NCBI GenBank assembly: GCA_040901495.1 | Contig: JBBDYO010000019.1 | Span: 1 to 43,769, forward strand | DNA: 43,769 bases | From: VRUE01 sp040901495 | Lineage (GTDB): Bacteria; Actinomycetota; Thermoleophilia; Solirubrobacterales; 70-9 | Direction of reading: 5' to 3' | In this document: piece by piece, positions 29,256 to 36,242 of the stretch | Numbering within the stretch: position 1 is the first letter of the stretch | How the letters are laid out: each line of letters begins with the position of its first letter | Position numbers and translations under genes: made by a program | Notes under the pieces: model-generated | Databases searched by the model: none | Seen by the model: the letters and a program-made list of their open reading frames with translations, nothing else | Told to the model about the DNA's origin: nothing

Positions 29256-30043
29256 CAGACCTCGATCGCCTGCGGCTTGCCCGCCTCGAGCCAGCGGACC
29301 CGATCGTCAATTCCCGCCTCCTTGAAGGCGCCCTCAATGTCGGCGCGGCCCTGGCGGAAGTGCTTCCAGCCCTCGTAGTGGATCGGGACCAGGGTAGACA
29401 GCTCGAACTCGCGGGCGACGCGGATCGCCTCGGCGGCGTTCATCGTGTAGCGGGCCGAGCCGGTGACCGGGAAACGCACCCCGCCCAGGTGGACGAGCGC
29501 CGAGCCCAGATCGAAGCGCCTGCCCACCTCGGCCACGCCGCTGAAGTAGACGGTGTCGCCGGTGATCCAGAACGGGCCGTCCCGCTGCCCCTCCCACTCC
29601 AAGACGAAGCCGATCACTTCGCCGACGATCGGCTTGCTCAGCGGCGGGCCGTGGCGGCAGGGAGTCGCGGTGACACGCAGCTCGCCGCCGTCCGGCGTCT
29701 GCAGCACGGTCGTGCTCCACGGCGCCAGGCCCTCGGCGCCCAAGGACCCGAGCCGGCGGGCGCCGGCGGGCGTCGTGATCACCCTGCCCACGGAGGGAAG
29801 CATCGCCCTGCCGGCGGGATCGAGGTTGTCGTCGTGGTGGTCGTGGCTGAGCAGGACCGCGTCGATCTCGCCGAGGTCATCGGGGCCCAGCGCCGCGGCC
29901 TGGAGCTTGCGGGACATCGCGCCCCAGCCGAAGTGGTAGCGCTTGCCCGGCTGGTCGAAGGTGGGGTCGGTCAGCAGCCGCAGGCCAGCCACCTCGAGCA
30001 GCGCAGTTGGGCCTCCCACATAGGTGATCGCGAGCGTCGACAT
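29255..30043 (-). CDS. MBL-fold metallo-hydrolase
   Basis: 262 residues from the ATG at 30043, with a GGAGG ribosome site; a TAGGGT box lies upstream. UlaG/RNase-Z-like metallo-beta-lactamase fold: AITYVGGPTALLEVAGLRLLTDPTF, the zinc motif SHDHHDDNLD at about 67-76, ATPCRHGPPLS, ITGDTVYFSG (second-site Asp) and VPIHYEGW (final His). Two zinc ions are expected. Close relatives are annotated as L-ascorbate-6-phosphate lactonase-like or NAPE-PLD-like, but the substrate cannot be deduced. First of three genes chained by overlapping stops and starts, 40 bp downstream of the phosphoglycosyl transferase gene. Confidence 0.87.
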   Translation of the reverse strand: MSTLAITYVGGPTALLEVAGLRLLTDPTFDQPGKRYHFGWGAMSRKLQAAALGPDDLGEIDAVLLSHDHHDDNLDPAGRAMLPSVGRVITTPAGARRLGSLGAEGLAPWSTTVLQTPDGGELRVTATPCRHGPPLSKPIVGEVIGFVLEWEGQRDGPFWITGDTVYFSGVAEVGRRFDLGSALVHLGGVRFPVTGSARYTMNAAEAIRVAREFELSTLVPIHYEGWKHFRQGRADIEGAFKEAGIDDRVRWLEAGKPQAIEV

Positions 30044-30083
30044 GGTCCTCCGGTTCAGAACCCTAGAGGCTTGACCTGGATCT

Positions 30084-30647
30084 TTAGTCGGGAGCGAGGC
30101 CGTGACCGGTGAGCAGCAGCCAGGTCGTCTTGGCGAGGATCCGCACATCCAGGCCGAGGCTGCGGCGTTCCACGTACTCGATGTCGAGCTCGATCCGCTC
30201 CTCCCAGGGGATGCCGGCGCGCCCCTGGACCTGCGCCCAGCCGGTCAGTCCAGGGCGCACCTCGTGGCGGCGTTTCTGGCGCGAGGAGTAGTCCTTGACC
30301 TGGGCCGGGATCGTTGGGCGTGGGCCGACGATCGCCATCTCGCCGCGCAGGACGTTGATCAGGTTGGGGATCTCATCGAGCGAGGTGCGGCGCAGGAAGC
30401 GCCCTGCTCGCGTCACGCGCGGGTCGTCGCGGGTGACGACGGTCCCGACCCCGACCGGGTCGGAGCCCTGCACCATCGTGCGCAGCTTCAGCATCTCGAA
30501 CTCGCGGCCGTCCTTGCCGACGCGGCGCTGCCGGTAGAAGATCGGGCCTGTGCTGCCGAGCCTGATCGCGATGGCGGCGATGGCCAGAACGGGCGAGAAG
30601 ACCACCAGTGCGATCGCGGCGATTGGGATGTCGAGCGCTCGCGGCAT
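30084..30647 (-). CDS. Undecaprenyl-phosphate phosphoglycosyl transferase (bacterial sugar transferase)
   Basis: 187 residues, the minimal monotopic PGT form (PglC-like, without the extra N-terminal helices of WbaP/WcaJ). One hydrophobic re-entrant helix (about 5-30) precedes the catalytic core: GPIFYRQRRVGKDGREFEMLKLRTM-type start, TSLDEIPNLINVLRGEMAIVGPRP (with the catalytic DE pair), and HEVRPGLTGWAQVQGR. It transfers a sugar-1-phosphate from a UDP-sugar to undecaprenyl phosphate, the first committed step of the repeat unit, at the inner membrane face. It starts 2 bp after the end of the upstream glycosyltransferase gene. Confidence 0.93.
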   Translation of the reverse strand: MPRALDIPIAAIALVVFSPVLAIAAIAIRLGSTGPIFYRQRRVGKDGREFEMLKLRTMVQGSDPVGVGTVVTRDDPRVTRAGRFLRRTSLDEIPNLINVLRGEMAIVGPRPTIPAQVKDYSSRQKRRHEVRPGLTGWAQVQGRAGIPWEERIELDIEYVERRSLGLDVRILAKTTWLLLTGHGLAPD

Positions 30648-30649
30648 CG

Positions 30650-31780
30650 CTACCTGGTTCCCTCCGCCTTCTCCCAGGCCCCGGGGGAGCCGCGGCGGAG
30701 GCGATCCCAGAGGCCGGCGGCGATCGAGGCGGTCGTCATCACGTAGTAACGGGCGATGCGAAACGGGGCGAGGGGCAACCAGCGGCCGAGCAGGGCGGCG
30801 GCTATGAGCGCCAGCTGAGCGATCAACATCACCGCGTAGACCCAGCCGCAGCAGAGGAGGGCGACGTTTGCCCCCAGCGCGATCGCGTGCAGGAACGGGG
30901 TCGCGTAACGGAGCGCGCGGTGGGAGAGGAGCTCGAATGCGTAGAGCGGCGAGTAGCCGCGGGGGGCCAGCATGCCCTCCCCGAAGACGATGTCCCAGAG
31001 CCCGGCCATCATCCGCCGTTTGCGGCCGAACTCGCCCTCCAGCGTCGGCACCATCTTCTCCTCCGCTTGGGCCCAGGGGACGTAGAGCGAGCGCAGTCGC
31101 CGCTTGGCGAACAGGAAGGGGAAGGAGAGGTCGTGGCTGCCCGAGGGGCTGAGGGGAATGTAGGCGTCGCGGCGCACCGCGTAGATCGCACCGTTGCCGG
31201 CGGTGATCCCCGCCAGCCCCGACTCCATCTCGCGGACCGCCATCTCGTAGCGCCAGTAGGGCCCCTCCAGGTTGTCGCCGCCGGCGTCGAGAAAGCGAAC
31301 CTGGCCGCAGGCGTAGCCGACCGCGGGGTCGGCGAAAGGCTCGATCAGGTGCCGCAGCGCGTCCGGCGCCCAGGTGCTGTTGGCATCTGAGAAGGCGACG
31401 ATCTCGCCCGTGGCGTTCTCGACCCCCGCGTTCTGGGCGGCGATCTTGCCGCCACGCGGCAGCTCCAGGACGAGGTCGGCGCCGGCGGCGCGCGCCCGCT
31501 CCACGGTGGCGTCGGCCGACCCGTCGGAGGCGACGATCACCTGCAGCAGCTCGCGTGGGTAGTCGAGCGCCAGCGCGTTGGCGACCTTGTCGGCGATCAC
31601 CTCCTCCTCGTCATATGCCGCGATCACCAGCGAGACCTTCGGCAACTCCTCCCAGGAGCCGGGGCTCAGGGGCGGGCGACGGCGCAGGGCGATGAGCGCG
31701 CGCAGGACAAGCGGGTAGCCCGCGTGCGTGTAGAGGATCAGCGCGACCGCGCCCCAGAAGAGGATCGCGACGGCGATCAT
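30650..31780 (-). CDS. Membrane glycosyltransferase, family 2
   Basis: 376 residues from the ATG at 31780; the long frame to 32608 is a shadow. An N-terminal membrane helix (IAVAILFWGAVALILYTHAG) precedes a GT-A domain: VSLVIAAYDEEEVIADKV, VIVASDGSADATVERA, VAFSDANSTWAPDALRHL (DxN replaces the classical DxD), TAGNGAIYAVRRDAY and the acceptor-side SHDLSFPF. Several helices follow at about 275-350 (LHAIALGANVALLCCGW, LIAQLALIAAALLGRW). Similar to processive or EPS GT2 enzymes. ATG overlaps the GT4 stop (ATGA). Probably extends the lipid-linked glycan. Confidence 0.9.
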   Translation of the reverse strand: MIAVAILFWGAVALILYTHAGYPLVLRALIALRRRPPLSPGSWEELPKVSLVIAAYDEEEVIADKVANALALDYPRELLQVIVASDGSADATVERARAAGADLVLELPRGGKIAAQNAGVENATGEIVAFSDANSTWAPDALRHLIEPFADPAVGYACGQVRFLDAGGDNLEGPYWRYEMAVREMESGLAGITAGNGAIYAVRRDAYIPLSPSGSHDLSFPFLFAKRRLRSLYVPWAQAEEKMVPTLEGEFGRKRRMMAGLWDIVFGEGMLAPRGYSPLYAFELLSHRALRYATPFLHAIALGANVALLCCGWVYAVMLIAQLALIAAALLGRWLPLAPFRIARYYVMTTASIAAGLWDRLRRGSPGAWEKAEGTR

Positions 31781-32913
31781 CCGCGCGCCTCCAGCAGCTC
31801 GCGATAGAGCCCTGCTGTCTGCCGGGCGACCTCGTCCCAGGAGTACGGCCCGGCCGCTGCCCGCTCCGCGGCGGCCGCCAGCTCGGCGCGGGCCGTCTCG
31901 TCGCCGGTCAGCTCGCCAAGCGCGGCGGCCAGGGCGGCTGGGTCCTCGGGCGGCACAAGCCGCGCGATCCCCTGCTCGGCCAGCTCGGGGAAGCCGCCGA
32001 CCGCGCTCACCACCATCGGCTTGCCGAAGGCGAGGCCGGTGTAGAGCACGCCCGAGTGCTCGGCGTCGCGGTAGGGCAGGACGACCACGTCGGCACGACG
32101 GAAGATCGGCGGGACCTCGGCGTCCTCGACGAAGCGGGTCAGAAAGCGGACGCGCCCAGGAGCCTCGGCCGCCGCTCGCCGCAGCGGCTCGACGTCCATT
32201 CGCGGGTTGCCGACGATCCACAGCTCCGCGCCCTCGATCCGGCGGAACGCCTCGAGCAGCGTGTCGAGTCCCTTGTAGGGGCGCAGCAGGCCGAAGAAGA
32301 GGATCACCGGCCCCTCCGCCCCCTCGAGCTCGGTCGGCAACGGCTTCTCGTCGGGGAGCCGGGTGAGGTAATCGAAGGCGCCGTGGGGGATGACGCGGAC
32401 GCGGCTCGGGTCGAGGCCGACCTCCTCGCGCAGCCGGGTCGCTCCCTGCTCGGAATGGGCGATGACCGCGTCCATACGGCCGAAGACCCGACGAGCCGTC
32501 GCCACCAGGGCGCGGCACGGGCCCGGGGGCAGGATGTAGTGGGCGGTCATCACCCGGGGGCGCAGGGAGGGAAGGAGCGCGGCGTCGAGGCCGGGGACGG
32601 TGAGCCACTGGTAGTGGATGAGGTCCGCGTCCGCGTCGCGGCGAAAGCGGAGCATGTCGAGCAGGTGCTCGGCGAGCTTGGCCGGCCGGCGAGCGGGGGC
32701 GTCGAGGCCGCGGGCGGCGCTGCGCCGGTAGAAGCGCTCGCTCACCGCGTATCCCTCGGCCGCCGGCACGGGGCCGTAGAGGAAGCGGCTGGTGAGCAGC
32801 TCGACCTCGGTGCCCGCACGCGATAGCGCCGCGGCCAGGGCCCGGTCGTAAGGGGGCGTGAAGGCCGAGGGATCGACGAGTTGAACTTTGGGGTGAGCTC
32901 TAGTTGCACTCAT
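31777..32913 (-). CDS. Glycosyltransferase, family 4 (GT-B)
   Basis: 378 residues from the ATG at 32913; the open frame to 33807 overlaps another gene and is not supported. GT-B fold: N-terminal half with YDRALAAALSRAGTEVELLTS and LIHYQWLTVPGLDAALLPS; nucleotide-binding half with GPVILFFGLLRPYKGLDTLLEAF, VVVLPYRDAEHSGVLYTGLAFGKPMV (the E-x7-E-like donor motif) and PEDPAALAAALGEL. Retaining transfer of a sugar from a nucleotide donor to the polysaccharide intermediate. A GATAAT box 15 nt upstream of the ATG may be its -10. Leads the operon GT4, GT2, PGT and possibly the downstream MBL, GNAT and FemAB-like genes. Confidence 0.9.
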   Translation of the reverse strand: MSATRAHPKVQLVDPSAFTPPYDRALAAALSRAGTEVELLTSRFLYGPVPAAEGYAVSERFYRRSAARGLDAPARRPAKLAEHLLDMLRFRRDADADLIHYQWLTVPGLDAALLPSLRPRVMTAHYILPPGPCRALVATARRVFGRMDAVIAHSEQGATRLREEVGLDPSRVRVIPHGAFDYLTRLPDEKPLPTELEGAEGPVILFFGLLRPYKGLDTLLEAFRRIEGAELWIVGNPRMDVEPLRRAAAEAPGRVRFLTRFVEDAEVPPIFRRADVVVLPYRDAEHSGVLYTGLAFGKPMVVSAVGGFPELAEQGIARLVPPEDPAALAAALGELTGDETARAELAAAAERAAAGPYSWDEVARQTAGLYRELLEARG

Positions 32914-32943
32914 TGCAAGTCGGGGCGGATTATCGTCACCCCC

Positions 32944-33858
32944 TTGGCACCGGCGCTCTCCTACTGCATCGTGAACACGAATGGCCGCGAGCACCTGCTC
33001 GCCTGCCTCGACGCGATCGAGCGCACCCATCCCGATGGCATCGAGCGCGAGATCCTCGTCCTCGACAACGCTTCCAGCGACGGATCCGCCGATGCGGTCC
33101 GGGCGCGGGGCGGCGACATCCGCCTGATCGTCCTGGAGCAACCGGCAGGCAAGGCAGCGAACGACTCGACGCTGCTGCGCGAGGCGACGGGTCGCTACTG
33201 CCTGCTCCTCAACGAGGACTCCGAGCTGCAACCGGGGGCGACCGCGGCGCTGGGCGAGGCGCTCGATGCCGATCCTCGCGCCGGGGCGGCGGGAGCGCAG
33301 CTGCTCGACTCCGGCGGTCAGCCGGTCCCCTGCGCCTGGCGCTTCCCGGGAGTCGGCACGGCGCTGGTCGGGGCGACGTTCATGCACCGCCTCTTCACCG
33401 TGCAGAGCAAGGGCGAGGGGACGCGCCAAGTCGACTGGGCACAGTCGAGCGCCCTGCTGGTGCGGCGAGAGGCGGCGGCGGCGGTCGGCTACCTCGACCC
33501 GGACTTCTTCGTCTACTACGACGAGTGCGACTTCTGCAAGCGGCTCGCGGAGGCGGGCTGGCACACCCTCTTCGTCCCCACCGCGAGGGCGATCCACCAC
33601 GACCAGCTCTCCACCGACCTCTCCGCCGGCCTCCCCCGCATCGTCGAGTTCCATCGCAACCGCGACCTCTACATGCGCAAGCACCACTCCCGACCGGCCG
33701 CCCTCGCCGTCCGGCTGCTCACCGCCTGGTCCTACGCCCTCCGCGCCCTCGGCGCCACCTTCCTCCCCAACCACCCCGCCGGTATCTACTGGGCCCACGC
33801 CCGCCAAGCCCTCTTCCCCAGCCAGGGGAGCGGGCTGCGTGAGCGCACCGCCGCCTAG
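32944..33858 (+). CDS. Glycosyltransferase, family 2 (rhamnosyltransferase-like)
   Basis: 304 residues from the TTG at 32944; an in-frame TTG at 32881 or GTG at 32893 would overlap the divergent gene. GT-A domain: LSYCIVNTNGREHLLACLDAIE, EILVLDNASSDGSADAV, LLLNEDSELQPGA (NED in place of DxD), VRREAAAAVGYLDPDFFVYYDECDFC and WHTLFVPTARAIHH. These match WbbL-type rhamnosyl or dTDP-sugar transferases. The start is uncertain because no clear ribosome site is seen. It is the only glycan gene on the plus strand between two minus-strand operons. Confidence 0.85.
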   Translation: MAPALSYCIVNTNGREHLLACLDAIERTHPDGIEREILVLDNASSDGSADAVRARGGDIRLIVLEQPAGKAANDSTLLREATGRYCLLLNEDSELQPGATAALGEALDADPRAGAAGAQLLDSGGQPVPCAWRFPGVGTALVGATFMHRLFTVQSKGEGTRQVDWAQSSALLVRREAAAAVGYLDPDFFVYYDECDFCKRLAEAGWHTLFVPTARAIHHDQLSTDLSAGLPRIVEFHRNRDLYMRKHHSRPAALAVRLLTAWSYALRALGATFLPNHPAGIYWAHARQALFPSQGSGLRERTAA

Positions 33859-33863
33859 GAAGC

Positions 33864-34568
33864 TCAGGCCGGTGGAACGGGGCAGATACGCCCCGAGCGC
33901 GCCAAGCTAAAGGCTCGCTTCGGCGTCGGGTCGTAGATCTCGATCTGTAGGTCCGGTTGGTCGTCGAAAACCATGTAGGCGCTGGTCTCCTCTGCGGAGC
34001 CCAGGACTTCATACCCAGCCTCCGGCCACAGCATTGAGTCCCTCTCTGTCGTGTTCGCTGCGTCTCGCAGCGCCTGTTGGGCATCTACAACCGGATAGGT
34101 ACCAATCGTCAGGTATTCGGCTCGCGGATCGTCTGCTTCGGCGTCGCCGGTGAGGTAACGGACATAGGCGTTGCCATCTGTCGGTGGAGTCAGTTCGAGC
34201 TCGGTGTTCGGGATGGGTCCCGCCCAGTAGACCGGATAGTTAGCGGCGTCGGCGAGTTTGAATAAGCCCTTGGGCGGCACGCTAGAGCAGGTCGCTGGCG
34301 AGATCCTCTCGCTGTCTCCTCCGCCATGCGGCGTGCTCTCGGTGGGCTCCGCGTCGTCCTTTCCCAGCGCGACAACCGCCGCGGCAATGCCTCCAGCAAC
34401 GACAAGCCCGATGAGGGCTGTGATGAGGATCGCTTTCCTCGATCCCTCGCTCTGACGAGTGGGCGGTAACTCGACGCGAGTGCCGCAGTTGCGACAGAAG
34501 CCCGCCGTCGTCGCGAGGGCTTGGCCGCACTTCAGGCAATTCCGGGTGTGCTTTGGAGAGGTGTTCAC
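33864..34568 (-). CDS. Zinc-ribbon membrane-anchored hypothetical protein
   Basis: 234 residues from the GTG at 34568; the frame to 34673 is Arg-rich and unlikely. The N-terminus is a zinc ribbon (CLKCGQALATTAGFCRNCG, two CxxC pairs about residues 8-26), followed by a membrane helix (AILITALIGLVVAGGIAAAVVAL, about 46-68). The outside part of about 165 residues has two Cys (ATCSSV and GRICPVPP) and no family I recognise. Such a zinc ribbon-TM-exodomain layout is common in actinobacterial proteins of unknown role. Composition is less GC-biased than the flanking glycan genes, so it may be a later arrival between the operons. Confidence 0.7.
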   Translation of the reverse strand: MNTSPKHTRNCLKCGQALATTAGFCRNCGTRVELPPTRQSEGSRKAILITALIGLVVAGGIAAAVVALGKDDAEPTESTPHGGGDSERISPATCSSVPPKGLFKLADAANYPVYWAGPIPNTELELTPPTDGNAYVRYLTGDAEADDPRAEYLTIGTYPVVDAQQALRDAANTTERDSMLWPEAGYEVLGSAEETSAYMVFDDQPDLQIEIYDPTPKRAFSLARSGRICPVPPA

Positions 34569-34688
34569 TTGCCAAATGCTCCGCAAAACACGAATCACAG
34601 CGGTCGCGCCCCACTCTATCCCCAGCGCCGTCGGCTGCCTGTGCAAATCACGCTCTCGCGGGCGCGTGACCACCGTCGGCGGGCTCCT

Positions 34689-36230
34689 TCATGGCCGTGC
34701 ATCCTCATCCATCAGGCCCACCTCGTAGGCCTCGGGTATCTGGCCGTCGACCTCGACGGGCTGGTTACGAAGGGAGCGCAGGCGCTGGGCCAGCTCACGC
34801 GGGCGGCGCAGGAGCGAAAGCCAGCGACGCTCCTCGGCGGTGAAGAAGCCGCCGAGGAGAAGAAGTGCCGGGTAGAGGAGCCAGAGGGTGATGCGGCCTG
34901 CCAGGCCGACCGCGCCGGATGTCGGCAGCAGCAGCTCGCCGAGTCCGACCAGGGCGGCGGACACGACCACGACCCGGGCGAGGCGGCCCCATTCGTAAGG
35001 GACTGGGAAGAGGCGCTGGGTGAACACATACATCAGCGCGACCACGATCAAGTAGGAGGCGAGGAGGGCGATCCCGGCGCCGACGATCCCCATCGAGGGG
35101 ACGAGGATCAGGTTGAGCGCGACGTTGGCGACCAGCGCCGCGATCGTCGCCGGGAAGTTGAACTCGGTGCGTCCGGTGCGGCCGAGGATCACCAGGAGCA
35201 CCATGTAGAGCGCGTAGAGGGTGACGGCGGTGGAGATCAAGCCGATCGCTTCGTAGGACTCGAAGAACTTCGGGGCGGCGAAGATCCGGACCATCCAGCG
35301 CGAGAAGAGCCACATGCCGACGACGACGAAGGCACAGCCGGCGAGGAACCAGGTGACGACCGCGGCGTAGGCGCGACGGGCCTCGTCGTCGTCGCGGATC
35401 GAGTAGGCGAGCGGCGGCCAGGCGAGCTGGAAGCCGCGGACCAGGATGTTGACCCCCTGGGCGAACTTGACGGCCAGCGAGTAGAGGCCCGCCTCGGCGA
35501 GGCCGACGCTGCGGGCGATGATGATCCGGTCGACGAAGTTGAGCCCGTAAAGCGAGAGCTCCGCCGGCATCGTCGGCAGTCCGAAGCGCAGCATCCGGCG
35601 CAGCAGGCCGCGGTCCACAAGCAGCGATATCCGCCGCCGGTGGACGACGATCAGCCCGAGGACGAAGGCACCGCCGGTGGCGTAGCTGCCGATCAGCAGG
35701 CCGCGAGCGCCCTCACCCTCGCCGATGACGAGCACGATTGTCAGGGCGATCGCCGCAAGCGTGCTGGCGATCGTCACGATGAAGTACGCGCGAGCGCGCT
35801 CCTCGAGCCTGAAAAGGGTGAGCAGGTACTCGTACAGGGTCAGCACCCACAGCCCCCCGATCGCGATCCGCGTGAGGTCGGTGGCGGGCTTGCCGAGCAG
35901 CGCTTCGGAGATCGGCTGCGCGAAGGGGAAGGCGACCAGCGCCGCCACGGTCGCGAACCAGAACAGCGCCGCGAAGGAGGTGGCGACGACCCGAGCGGGA
36001 TCCTCCCCCGCCTTGTAGTAGAAGCGCAGGATCGCCTCGATCACGCCGAGGCGGACGACGATGCTGGCCGCGACGACAGACGCGAAGAGGACCTCCGCCG
36101 CACCGTAGTCGGCTGGGGTCAGGTAACGCGTGTAGAGCGGCAGCAGCGCTACCGCGATCAGCTTCGAGAGGATGCTTGCCGCGGTGTAGGCGGCGCCGGT
36201 CGTCGCTAGGCGGCGCAGATATCCCGACAC
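34689..36230 (-). CDS. Wzx-type polysaccharide flippase
   Basis: 513 residues from a GTG at 36230 (MSGYLRRLATTGAAYTAAS). MOP/PST superfamily exporter with 12-14 hydrophobic segments: KLIAVALLPLYTRYLTPADYGAAEVLF is the typical first pair, FGLPTMPAELSLYGLNFVDR the mid-protein loop, LAEAGLYSLAVKFAQG the matching second-half helix. It should flip undecaprenyl-PP-linked oligosaccharide units to the outer face. The start lies 10 bp after the ligase stop, and TAAGGT (36237-36242), which overlaps that stop, sits exactly 6 nt before the GTG, so it may have its own leaderless transcript. Confidence 0.9.
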   Translation of the reverse strand: MSGYLRRLATTGAAYTAASILSKLIAVALLPLYTRYLTPADYGAAEVLFASVVAASIVVRLGVIEAILRFYYKAGEDPARVVATSFAALFWFATVAALVAFPFAQPISEALLGKPATDLTRIAIGGLWVLTLYEYLLTLFRLEERARAYFIVTIASTLAAIALTIVLVIGEGEGARGLLIGSYATGGAFVLGLIVVHRRRISLLVDRGLLRRMLRFGLPTMPAELSLYGLNFVDRIIIARSVGLAEAGLYSLAVKFAQGVNILVRGFQLAWPPLAYSIRDDDEARRAYAAVVTWFLAGCAFVVVGMWLFSRWMVRIFAAPKFFESYEAIGLISTAVTLYALYMVLLVILGRTGRTEFNFPATIAALVANVALNLILVPSMGIVGAGIALLASYLIVVALMYVFTQRLFPVPYEWGRLARVVVVSAALVGLGELLLPTSGAVGLAGRITLWLLYPALLLLGGFFTAEERRWLSLLRRPRELAQRLRSLRNQPVEVDGQIPEAYEVGLMDEDARP

Positions 36231-36236
36231 GAACCG

Positions 36237-36242
36237 ACCTTA
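36237..36242 (-). promoter_or_regulatory. TANNNT -10 box at the flippase start
   Basis: TAAGGT on the minus strand ends 6 nt before the GTG at 36230 and uses the TAA stop of the preceding gene. Confidence 0.4.

Noticed and set aside
34521..36209. 562-codon open frame on the plus strand
   Set aside because: It is antisense to the flippase gene, with Asp/Arg/Glu-rich text typical of GC-rich shadow frames. The flippase is a clear family member.
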